This document shows, piece after piece, positions 7,466 through 13,763 of a stretch of 37,498 nucleotides of DNA. Origin of the DNA: Zoogloea oleivorans. Its GTDB lineage: Bacteria > Pseudomonadota > Gammaproteobacteria > Burkholderiales > Rhodocyclaceae. The DNA lies in contig NZ_SDKK01000036.1 of assembly GCF_008107625.1 (NCBI RefSeq), forward strand, positions 1 through 37,498. Reading direction: 5' to 3'. Made by a program: the position numbers and the translations under genes. How positions within the stretch are numbered: the first letter of the stretch is position 1; each line of letters starts with the position of its first letter. The notes under the pieces were generated by a model. The model was not told the origin of the DNA, made no database searches, and worked only from the letters and a program-made list of their open reading frames with translations.

Positions 7466-8476
7466 ATGACCCGTTTCACCCGTCGTACCTTCATCGTCGC
7501 CATGGCCGCGCTGTTGCCCCTCGCCACCGTCCAGGCCGCCGAAATCAGCGAGCGGACCATCAAGTTCGCCTTCCAGAACAACAAGGGCCACCCGCAGGAA
7601 ATGGGTGCCCAGAAGTTTGCCGAGCTGGTGGGGGCCAAGTCCGGCGGCAAGATCAAGGTCAAGCTCTTCCCGGGCGGCCAGTTGGGCGGCGACGTGCAGA
7701 CCATTTCGGCCGTGCAGGGCGGCACCATCGAGATGTCCGTGCTCAACTCCGGCATCCTGCAAAGCCTGTCCAGGGAATTCGCGGTATTCGACTTTCCCTT
7801 CCTGTTCGCCAATCCGGCCGAAGCGGATGCCGTCACCGATGGCGCTTTCGGCAAGGGCCTGCATGCCAAACTCGCCGAAAAGAACCTGATCGGCCTTGGC
7901 TTCTGGGATCTGGGTTTCCGCAACATCACCAACAGCAAGCACCCGATCACCAAGGTCGAGGACATCGCCGGCCTGAAGCTGCGCGTCATCCAGTCGCCGA
8001 TCTACGTGGACATGTTCAGCGCCCTGGGTGCCAACCCGACGCCGCTGGCCTGGCCAGAGGTGTACAGCGCGCTGGAACAGAAGGCGGTGGACGGGCAGGA
8101 AAACCCCAACACCACGATTCGTAGCGCCAAGCTCAACGAAGTGCAGAAGCACCTGGCCCAGACCCGCCACGTGTACAACCCGCAATCGCTGATCTTCAGC
8201 AAGAAGCTGTGGGACAAGCTGAGCGCCGACGAGAAGAAGATCATCGCCGACGCCGCCACCGAAGCCACCGCCTACGAGCGCCAGGTTTCCCGCCAGCAGG
8301 CCAGCGAAGCCATTGAAGAACTGAAGAAGTCCGGCATGCAGGTTACCGAGATCGCCCCGGCCGAACTCCAGCGCATGCGCGACAAGGTCAAGCCGGTGAT
8401 CGACAAGTACAGCGCCCAGGTCGGCCCCGATACGGTCAAGGCCCTGTACGCCGAGATCGCCAAGGTTCGCAAGTAA
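7466..8476 (+). CDS. dctP: TRAP transporter periplasmic binding protein (DctP family)
   Basis: A 336-aa extracytoplasmic solute receptor. The N terminus (TRFTRRTFIVAMAALLPLATVQAAE) is a signal peptide; the RRTF pair may indicate Tat export, but this is uncertain. The mature part has the DctP fold with AQKFAELVGAKSGGKIKVKLFPGGQLGGD, IEMSVLNSGIL and GLKLRVIQSPIY, where the Arg normally binds the substrate carboxylate, then GANPTPLAWPEVYSALEQKAVDGQENP. CTGGAGACAAACC precedes the ATG. The likely cargo is a carboxylate; neighbours point to quinate, shikimate or an aromatic acid, but the sequence alone does not settle it. Confidence 0.94.
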   Translation: MTRFTRRTFIVAMAALLPLATVQAAEISERTIKFAFQNNKGHPQEMGAQKFAELVGAKSGGKIKVKLFPGGQLGGDVQTISAVQGGTIEMSVLNSGILQSLSREFAVFDFPFLFANPAEADAVTDGAFGKGLHAKLAEKNLIGLGFWDLGFRNITNSKHPITKVEDIAGLKLRVIQSPIYVDMFSALGANPTPLAWPEVYSALEQKAVDGQENPNTTIRSAKLNEVQKHLAQTRHVYNPQSLIFSKKLWDKLSADEKKIIADAATEATAYERQVSRQQASEAIEELKKSGMQVTEIAPAELQRMRDKVKPVIDKYSAQVGPDTVKALYAEIAKVRK

Positions 8477-8500
8477 GCAGAGAAGGGCCAGGGAAAAACC

Positions 8501-9235
8501 ATGCAAGAACTGTTGTTCGATCAGGCCTTCTGGATCGCACTGATCCAGATCATCGGCATCGACATCGTGCTCTCCGGAGACAACGCTGTCGTCATCGCGC
8601 TGGCCGCGCGCTCATTGCCCGACGCCCAGCGCAAGCAGGCGGTGATGTGGGGCAGCAGCGCGGCGGTGGTCATGCGTGTCGTGCTTACCATCGTGGCGGC
8701 CGAGCTGTTGCAGTTGCCGCTCCTGAAGGTGGTCGGTGCCGTACTTCTGGTGTGGATCGCAGTTCAGTTGCTGGTTCCCGAGGACGAGGCGGAAGGCGAC
8801 GGAGCCCGCCTGGCAGGCGCCGGGCTGGCGGCCGCCATCAAGACCATCATGATCGCCGACCTGGTGATGAGCATGGACAACGTGGTGGCCATCGCCGGCG
8901 CCTCCAAGGGCAGTGTCGTGCTGCTCGTCATCGGCCTGGCCCTGAGCATTCCGCTGGTGGTGTTCTCGAGCACTTTCCTGATGAAGGTGATGGAACGCTT
9001 CCCGGTGGTCATCACCGGCGGGGCGGCACTGCTGGGCTTTGTGGCGGGTGAAATGGCGGTCAGCGACCTGTGGTTCGGGCCGTGGATCAACACCCATGCC
9101 GCGTGGCTGCACAGCGTGTTGCCGGTGGCCGGTGCGGTGCTTGTGGTGCTGGTTGGCAAGTTGCTGGCCGCGCGGGCCCATGCCCGCGAGGCTGGTCGTG
9201 AATCGGTCGAGCTTGATCTCGGCAAGGCCCGTTGA
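8501..9235 (+). CDS. TerC-family integral membrane protein
   Basis: A 244-aa protein of the TerC/YjbE family with about seven membrane segments. The two family motifs are present: GIDIVLSGDNAVVIALAARSLP near the N terminus and IADLVMSMDNVVAIAGASKG in the middle, whose acidic residues in membrane segments are thought to take part in metal-ion (Mn2+ type) transport. A charged C-terminal tail follows (ARAHAREAGRESVELDLGKAR). It starts 24 nt after dctP and is followed by a stress protein gene, so it is probably in the TRAP operon. Its role there is not obvious; metal homeostasis for Fe- or Mg-dependent catabolic enzymes is speculation. Confidence 0.88.
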   Translation: MQELLFDQAFWIALIQIIGIDIVLSGDNAVVIALAARSLPDAQRKQAVMWGSSAAVVMRVVLTIVAAELLQLPLLKVVGAVLLVWIAVQLLVPEDEAEGDGARLAGAGLAAAIKTIMIADLVMSMDNVVAIAGASKGSVVLLVIGLALSIPLVVFSSTFLMKVMERFPVVITGGAALLGFVAGEMAVSDLWFGPWINTHAAWLHSVLPVAGAVLVVLVGKLLAARAHAREAGRESVELDLGKAR

Positions 9236-9249
9236 GGGAAGGAAAAGTC

Positions 9250-9678
9250 ATGACCAGGATTCTGTTTCCCGTTGATGGTTCGGACCTCTCCGTGCAGGTC
9301 GCCGGGGCTTTGCCGGCCCGGCTGGCCGTGTATCAGGGGCCGGTGGAAATCCACCTGCTCAATGTCCAGCGTCCGGTGCATCGCGACGTGGGGCAGTTTC
9401 TGGCCCACGACGGTCTCCAGGCGCTGCACCGGGAGGAGGGGCTGAAGGCGCTGGCTGCCGAACAGGCCGCGCTGGAAGCCGCCGGGCTGCTGCCGCTGCT
9501 GCACGTCGTGGTCGATGACCAGCCGGCCGAGGCCATCGTCCGTTTTGCCCGCGAGCACGGTTTTGACCAGATCGTGATGGGCAGTCACGGGCGCGGTGCG
9601 CTGGCCAGCCTGCTGCTCGATTCCGTGTCGGCCGAGGTGATCCGCCTGGCGGATATCCCGGTCACGCTGATCAAATGA
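9250..9678 (+). CDS. Universal stress protein (UspA family)
   Basis: A 142-aa UspA-like protein. It opens with the beta strand ILFPVDGSDLS containing the conserved Asp and ends with the nucleotide-binding pattern MGSHGRGALASLLLDSVSAEVIRLADIPVTLIK, i.e. G-x2-G-x9-S, suggesting ATP binding. The start at 9250 follows GGGAAGGAAAAG; the frame open from 9232 overlaps the terC stop. It sits 14 nt after terC and 44 nt before the Bug-type binding protein, so it is likely co-transcribed with the transport genes. Confidence 0.9.
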   Translation: MTRILFPVDGSDLSVQVAGALPARLAVYQGPVEIHLLNVQRPVHRDVGQFLAHDGLQALHREEGLKALAAEQAALEAAGLLPLLHVVVDDQPAEAIVRFAREHGFDQIVMGSHGRGALASLLLDSVSAEVIRLADIPVTLIK

Positions 9679-9722
9679 AGCTGTTTGCCGGGCCTTTCAT
9701 CCCCTTGCCAGGAGTTCTCTCC

Positions 9723-10700
9723 ATGCGTTCCATTTCTGCCTGTCTTCTCGCCCTGACGGCGACCCTCGCGGCGCCGGCCCTGATGGCCGCCGAGGCGAAA
9801 CCCGCTCCGCTGGTGATGATCGTGCCCTTCACCCAGAACGGGCCCACCGACAACGTGGCCCGTCCGGTCGCCGAAGCCATGGGGCGCGTCCTCGGACGCA
9901 ACGTGGTCATCAAGAACATTGTCGGCGGTGGCGGCACCGTGGGGGCCCGGCAGGCCGCCCGTGCCAGGGCCGACGGTGACACCCTGATGCTCACCAACCT
10001 CAGCCAGGCCGCCGCGCCGGCGCTGTATGCGCAGCCGGGCTACGACCCGGTCAAGGACTTCGAACCGATCGGTCTGGTTGCCGACGTGCCGATGGTCCTG
10101 CTCGGCAAGAGCGGCCTCAAGGCGGACAGCTTCGACGGGCTGCGCCAGTACCTCGACAAGGGTTCGCGCAAGCTGGTGCTGGGCAACGCCGGCAAGGGCT
10201 CGGCCTCCCACCTGTGCGGCCTGCTGCTGTCGCATTCCCTGATAAAGGAATTCGACCAGCGCGCCTATCCGGGCACCGAGCAGGCGGTGGCCGATCTGGT
10301 CACCGAAGGCAACATCGACCTGCTGTGCGATCAGGTGAGCAACGTGCTGGTGCCGGTAAAGGCAAAGAGCGTCAAGGTGTATGGCGTGACTGCCGCGGCC
10401 CGGCTGGATGTGCTGCCCGACGTGCCGACCCTCGCCGAGCAAGGTCTGAAAGGTTTCGAGCTGCTCGCCTGGCACGGCCTGTATGCCCCGAAGGGCACGC
10501 CCCAGGTGACGCTCGACCGGCTCGGGAATGCCCTGCGCAGCGCCCTGCAGGACCCGAAGCTGAAGAAGGACCTGCTGGCCATCGGCGCCCGTGTGGCGGA
10601 GTCCGACAAGGCCACCGCCAAAGCCCTGCGCACGCGGCTCGAGTCCGACGTGAGCCGCTGGCAGGAAGTGGTCCGCGCCGAGCGCGCCCCGCCGCGCTGA
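9723..10700 (+). CDS. Bug/TctC-family periplasmic solute-binding protein (orphan)
   Basis: A 325-aa receptor of the tripartite tricarboxylate transporter family. It has a signal peptide (MRSISACLLALTATLAAPALMAAEA), then the family patterns IVPFTQNGPTDNVARPVAEAMG, VVIKNIVGGGGTVGARQAARA, YDPVKDFEPIGLV and DVLPDVPTLAEQG. A Cys in SHLCGLLLS and another in IDLLCDQVSN may form a disulfide. The ATG at 9723 has GGAG 8 nt upstream; a longer frame starts inside the usp gene. No TctA or TctB membrane partner is in the window. Such orphan receptors are abundant in betaproteobacteria; they may use distant membrane subunits or act as sensors. Confidence 0.92.
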   Translation: MRSISACLLALTATLAAPALMAAEAKPAPLVMIVPFTQNGPTDNVARPVAEAMGRVLGRNVVIKNIVGGGGTVGARQAARARADGDTLMLTNLSQAAAPALYAQPGYDPVKDFEPIGLVADVPMVLLGKSGLKADSFDGLRQYLDKGSRKLVLGNAGKGSASHLCGLLLSHSLIKEFDQRAYPGTEQAVADLVTEGNIDLLCDQVSNVLVPVKAKSVKVYGVTAAARLDVLPDVPTLAEQGLKGFELLAWHGLYAPKGTPQVTLDRLGNALRSALQDPKLKKDLLAIGARVAESDKATAKALRTRLESDVSRWQEVVRAERAPPR

Positions 10701-10749
10701 TCTGACCGGCCGCTGCCGGCCCGCCCCGCAAAGAACCCTGTTTTTGCAG

Positions 10750-10796
10750 TCTGCCCCTCCGGCTGAGACCGGAGGCGGGCCCCTGCACGCCGTTTT
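10750..10796 (+). terminator. GC-rich hairpin after the Bug-type receptor gene
   Basis: CCTCCGG (10756-10762) pairs with CCGGAGG (10769-10775) and the flanks extend the stem slightly. The nearest T-run (TTTTT at about 10793) is 17 nt away, so this may be an mRNA 3'-end stabiliser or weak terminator rather than a standard one. The intergenic gap is 125 bp. Confidence 0.3.
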
Positions 10797-10825
10797 TCAT
10801 CGCTGACGATTGAAAAGGACACGCC

Positions 10826-11248
10826 ATGTACAAGCACATCCTCCTCCCGACCGATGGGTCGGAACTGTCCCACAAGGCCGTTCTGCACGGCATCCAGCTG
10901 GCCAAGGTGCACCACGCAAAGGTCACCGGCCTGTCGGTGATCCTCCAGTCCCTCACCCCTCGCGGCCTCGGTGATTCGATGGTCGGCGACAAGCTGCACT
11001 CCGACAACGCCGAGATGTTCCTGGCCTTCGTCTCCGAAGAGGCGAAGAAAGCCGGCGTGGCCTTCGACTGCTTCTTCGTCAGCGGCGATTCTGTTGCCGA
11101 AGAAATCGTGCGCGCCGCCGAGTCCACCGGCTGCGATCTCGTCTGCATGTCGTCCCACGGCCGCATGGGCCTGCGCAGCCTGCTGATGGGCAGCGAAACG
11201 ACCAAGGTGCTGCATTACAGCAAGGTGCCCGTGCTGGTTGTGCGCTGA
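10826..11248 (+). CDS. Universal stress protein (UspA family), second copy
   Basis: A 140-aa UspA-like protein: YKHILLPTDGSELSHKAV at the N terminus and SSHGRMGLRSLLMGSETTKVLHYSKVPVLVVR at the C terminus, with the G-x2-G-x9-S ATP-binding pattern. It differs clearly from the first copy at 9250, so it is not a recent duplication. AAAAGGACACGCC precedes the ATG. It lies 36 nt before the shikimate dehydrogenase gene and may be the first gene of that message. Confidence 0.9.
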   Translation: MYKHILLPTDGSELSHKAVLHGIQLAKVHHAKVTGLSVILQSLTPRGLGDSMVGDKLHSDNAEMFLAFVSEEAKKAGVAFDCFFVSGDSVAEEIVRAAESTGCDLVCMSSHGRMGLRSLLMGSETTKVLHYSKVPVLVVR

Positions 11249-11284
11249 AGCGCCGCCCGTGCGAACTGTTGAAAGGAATTCAAA

Positions 11285-12118
11285 ATGATTAGCGGAAAGA
11301 CCATCCTCATCGCCCACCTCGGCTACCCGACCGAGAGCTTCAAGGCGCCGATGATCTACAACCCGTGGTTCGAGTCGAAGGGCATTGATGCCGTGGTGAT
11401 GCCGATGGGCGTGAAGCCGGAGGACTACCCGGCGGCCATCGAATCCCTGCGCAAGATGACCAACCTGCGCGGCGCGCTGGTGACCATGCCGCACAAGGTG
11501 AGCACCATGTCGCTGGTGGATGAAGTCACGCCGACGGCCAGCATTGCCGGCGCGGCCAACGCGATTTTGCTGCGTCCGGACGGCACCCTGCTGGCCGACC
11601 AGTTCGACGGCGCCGGCTTTGTGCGTGGCGTGCTGCGCAAGGGCCAGGCGCTGGAAGGCAAGCGCGTGCTGGTGTCCGGCAACGGCGGCGTCGGTTGCGC
11701 CATCGCCGCCTCGCTGGCCGCCGCCGGCGTGGCCGAGATGGCCCTCTTCGACAACTTCAGTGCCTCGTCGGAAGCCCTGGCCGGCCGCCTCAAGACCCAT
11801 TACCCGAACCTGCTGGTGAGCACCGGCTCGAACGATCCGGCCGGGTTCGATCTGATCGTCAATGCCACGCCGCTGGGCATGAAACCCGACGATCCGCTGC
11901 CCTTCGACATGGACCGGGTCAGCCCGAGCACCTTTGTGGGCGAAGTGGTGATGAAGCAGGCCATCACGCCGCTGCTCGCCGCCGCCCAGGCCAAGGGCTG
12001 CCCGATCCAGGTCGGCACCGACATGCTCTTCGAGATGATCCCGGCCTACCTGGAATTCTTCGGCTTCGGCACCACCACGCCGGACGAGCTGCGCGCCGTT
12101 GCGCAGATCAGCTACTGA
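11285..12118 (+). CDS. Shikimate/quinate dehydrogenase (AroE family), probably catabolic
   Basis: A 277-aa AroE-family oxidoreductase interconverting shikimate (or quinate) and the 3-dehydro acid with NAD(P). The catalytic Lys71 (VTMPHKVS) and Asp108 (DQFDGAGF) are present, as is the Rossmann loop VSGNGGVGCAIA (about 130-141) and NATPLGM. The N-terminal substrate loop departs from the biosynthetic AroE pattern: the usual paired serines (HSxSP) appear as TESFKAP. This and the dehydroquinase next door suggest a catabolic enzyme, perhaps with altered substrate preference. GAAAGGAATTC precedes the ATG. The dehydroquinase follows after 11 nt, indicating an operon. Confidence 0.88.
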   Translation: MISGKTILIAHLGYPTESFKAPMIYNPWFESKGIDAVVMPMGVKPEDYPAAIESLRKMTNLRGALVTMPHKVSTMSLVDEVTPTASIAGAANAILLRPDGTLLADQFDGAGFVRGVLRKGQALEGKRVLVSGNGGVGCAIAASLAAAGVAEMALFDNFSASSEALAGRLKTHYPNLLVSTGSNDPAGFDLIVNATPLGMKPDDPLPFDMDRVSPSTFVGEVVMKQAITPLLAAAQAKGCPIQVGTDMLFEMIPAYLEFFGFGTTTPDELRAVAQISY

Positions 12119-12129
12119 AAGGAATCGTC

Positions 12130-12567
12130 ATGAAGAAGATCGTGATGCTCCACGGCATCAACCACAACATGTTCGGCAAGCGCGATCCGGTTCAGTACGG
12201 CACGATCACGCTCGCCGAGATCGATGGCCAGCTGCAGGCGCTGGGCGCCGAGCTGGGTGTCGAGGTCGACAGCTACCAGACCAACCACGAAGGCGACATG
12301 TGCCTGCGCATCCACCAGGCCTTCACCGATGGCGTGGATGCGGTGCTGATCAACGCCGGTGCGTGGACCCACTACAGCTACGGCATCCGCGACGCGCTGG
12401 CGATCCTGACCTGCCCGATCGTCGAACTGCACATGTCCAACATCCACGCCCGCGAACCCTTCCGCCACGTCTCGGTGTTCGGTGACATCGTGAAGGGGCA
12501 GATCTGCGGTTTTGGCGTCGACAGCTATTTGCTGGCCTTGCGCGCCGCCGTGTCGGCCCTTCGCTGA
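12130..12567 (+). CDS. aroQ: Type II 3-dehydroquinate dehydratase
   Basis: A 145-aa type II dehydroquinase, a dodecameric flavodoxin-like enzyme that interconverts 3-dehydroquinate and 3-dehydroshikimate. The active-site residues are visible: Arg18 and Tyr23 in FGKRDPVQYG, Asn75 in LINAGAWTHYSYGIRDAL, His101 and Arg108 in ELHMSNIHAREPFRHVS. The N-terminal loop reads HGINHNMFG instead of the common GPNLNLLG, so the protein is a divergent member. GAAAGGAATCGTC precedes the ATG. The gene is 11 nt after the shikimate dehydrogenase, and the terminator at 12811 ends the unit after a cluster of repeats. A catabolic role (QuiB-like) is inferred from the neighbourhood. Confidence 0.93.
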   Translation: MKKIVMLHGINHNMFGKRDPVQYGTITLAEIDGQLQALGAELGVEVDSYQTNHEGDMCLRIHQAFTDGVDAVLINAGAWTHYSYGIRDALAILTCPIVELHMSNIHAREPFRHVSVFGDIVKGQICGFGVDSYLLALRAAVSALR

Positions 12568-12576
12568 GCCTGCGCT

Positions 12577-12598
12577 GTCGGACTGAAGTCCGACCCAC
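12577..12598 (-). repeat. Single REP element, start of a composite repeat cluster
   Basis: One intact 22-nt REP on the minus strand (foot at 12595-12598), 9 nt after the aroQ stop. It has no normal inverted partner to its left; instead it is the left border of the spacer/variant array that follows. Confidence 0.8.
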
Positions 12599-12730
12599 AA
12601 CGACGCTGCCCGGGTTTTCTGTGGGCCGGATGCCGAGCCGCCGGATCGCCCACAACGACGCTGTCCGGGTTTTCTGTGGGCCGGATGCCGAGCTGCCGGA
12701 TCGCCCACAACGACGATATCCAGGTTTTCT
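12599..12730. repeat. Spacer-variant array: three 22-nt spacers alternating with two 33-nt REP variants
   Basis: A 22-nt spacer (AACGACGCTG, Y, CCGGGTTTTCT) occurs at 12599-12620, 12654-12675 and, with four or five changes, 12709-12730. Between the spacers lie two 33-nt elements (12621-12653 and 12676-12708) that differ by one base, begin GTGGGC and end GCCCAC, and contain GCCGGAT twice. The result is a 55-bp tandem period. The array is bounded by a minus-strand REP on the left and a plus-strand REP on the right, as in a composite BIME. Confidence 0.75.
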
Positions 12731-12795
12731 GTGGGTCGGACTTCAGTCCGACAGCTCCGCTTCAGCGTGCGCTGCCCGACTGAATTCCAACCCGC
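12731..12795. repeat. Decayed REPIN: intact left REP, mutated right REP
   Basis: The left arm 12731-12752 is a perfect REP. The right arm 12774-12795 is recognisable but has five differences, and its foot reads CCGC instead of CCAC. It closes the composite cluster between aroQ and the terminator. Confidence 0.7.
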
Positions 12796-12810
12796 AAAAG
12801 CGCACGATGA

Positions 12811-12842
12811 CGCCGCTCCGCGACCCCGAGCGGCGTTTTTTT
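12811..12842 (+). terminator. Rho-independent terminator of the shikimate dehydrogenase-aroQ unit
   Basis: CGCCGCTC (12811-12818) pairs with GAGCGGCG (12828-12835), followed by TTTTTTT. It lies just before the convergent iclR stop codon. Confidence 0.85.
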
Positions 12843-13611
12843 ACAGCAGGGCGAGCAGGGCGTGCTCGGCTTCCCGCATTACCGGCAGGGCGCGGGTCAG
12901 GGCCTGCTGGGTGGTCTCGTTGCCGATTGGCAGGCTTACGCTGATGGCGCCCACCACGTCGCCGGCCCGGGTGCGGATCGGCACGGCGATGCCGCGCCGG
13001 TCCTGTTCCAGCTGTTGCTCCAGGATGCAGTAGCCCGACGTGCGGGCCTTGTCGATCACCACCCGGACGTCCTCTTCCCGCGTGTAGCTGTGCGGGGTGT
13101 AGGGCACGAACTTGCGCCCGGCGAGCCAGCGGTCTACCTCTTCAGGCGGCTTGCAGGCCAGCAGGACGACTCCCGCCGAGGCCAGGTTGGCGGCGATCCG
13201 TGCGCCCAGCACGAAACCCAGGCTCTGCACCCGGCCGATGCCGTTGCGGGCCACGAACACCACCTCGTCCTCGTCGAGTACCGCAAAGAAGGCCGAGCCG
13301 CCCAGCTCAAGACTGATGCGCTGCAGGAAGGGCTGGACGGCACGCGGCACCTTGGCCGAATCGAAGTAGGACCAGCCCAGGCGCAGGATGCGCGGCGTCA
13401 GCCAGAAGTGTGTTCCGTCGCTTTCCACATAGCCGAGGTGTTGCAGCGTGAGCAGGTAGCGGCGCGCGGCGGTGCGGGTGATGCCGGTGCGCCGGGCGGC
13501 GGTGGACGGGGTCAGGCGCGGGTGGGCGTCGTTGAAGGCCTCGATGATGCGCAGGCCCTTTTCGAGTCCGGCGATCCAGTCGCGCCGGTCCAGTTCCTGT
13601 TCTTCAGCCAT
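12841..13611 (-). CDS. IclR-family transcriptional regulator (PcaR/PobR/QuiR type)
   Basis: A 256-aa IclR-family regulator. Residues about 10-75 form the winged HTH (GLEKGLRIIEAF, LTPSTAARRTGITRTAARRYLLTLQHLGYV) and the rest is the GAF-like effector domain (VFVARNG, LASAGVVLLA, GYCILEQQLEQDRRGIAVPIR, GAISVSLP). Members of this subgroup control protocatechuate, p-hydroxybenzoate and quinate/shikimate pathways. I chose the ATG at 13611 because GGAGGAG lies 7 nt upstream; a longer frame to 13629 overlaps that site. It diverges from the quiC-type gene. Two copies of a 13-bp motif 21 bp apart (13632-13665) lie directly upstream and recur at the porin/TRAP promoters, so autoregulation and control of uptake are plausible. 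Confidence 0.9.
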   Translation of the reverse strand: MAEEQELDRRDWIAGLEKGLRIIEAFNDAHPRLTPSTAARRTGITRTAARRYLLTLQHLGYVESDGTHFWLTPRILRLGWSYFDSAKVPRAVQPFLQRISLELGGSAFFAVLDEDEVVFVARNGIGRVQSLGFVLGARIAANLASAGVVLLACKPPEEVDRWLAGRKFVPYTPHSYTREEDVRVVIDKARTSGYCILEQQLEQDRRGIAVPIRTRAGDVVGAISVSLPIGNETTQQALTRALPVMREAEHALLALL

Positions 13612-13631
13612 GGGGTGTCTCCTCCGCAATT

Positions 13632-13665
13632 TGCGCGATTATTGTTCTGGGGTGCGCGATTGTCG
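13632..13665 (+). promoter_or_regulatory. Putative IclR operator, two direct 13-bp copies
   Basis: TGCGCGATTATTG (13632-13644) and TGCGCGATTGTCG (13653-13665) are spaced 21 bp start to start, about two helical turns. The second copy also forms a palindrome, GCGCGA-TTG-TCGCGC (13654-13668). They lie 21-54 bp upstream of the iclR ATG and 99-132 bp upstream of the quiC ATG. Confidence 0.55.
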
Positions 13666-13763
13666 CGCGTAATGCGGTGCCGGGCAATGGCCCCTCCCTT
13701 TGCCGCTGCCTACCATGGAGACACTGATTCAGAACCCATAACTATTACAGGCGGAGACCCTTG

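Noticed and set aside
6073-7989. Minus-strand frame of 638 aa opposite dctM and dctP
   Set aside because: Antisense shadow of the TRAP genes, with low-complexity His/Gln/Asp-rich translation.
12577-12795. CRISPR-like appearance of the regular repeats
   Set aside because: The alternating blocks are both repeated: the spacers are identical rather than unique, and no cas genes are near. A REP/BIME composite fits better.
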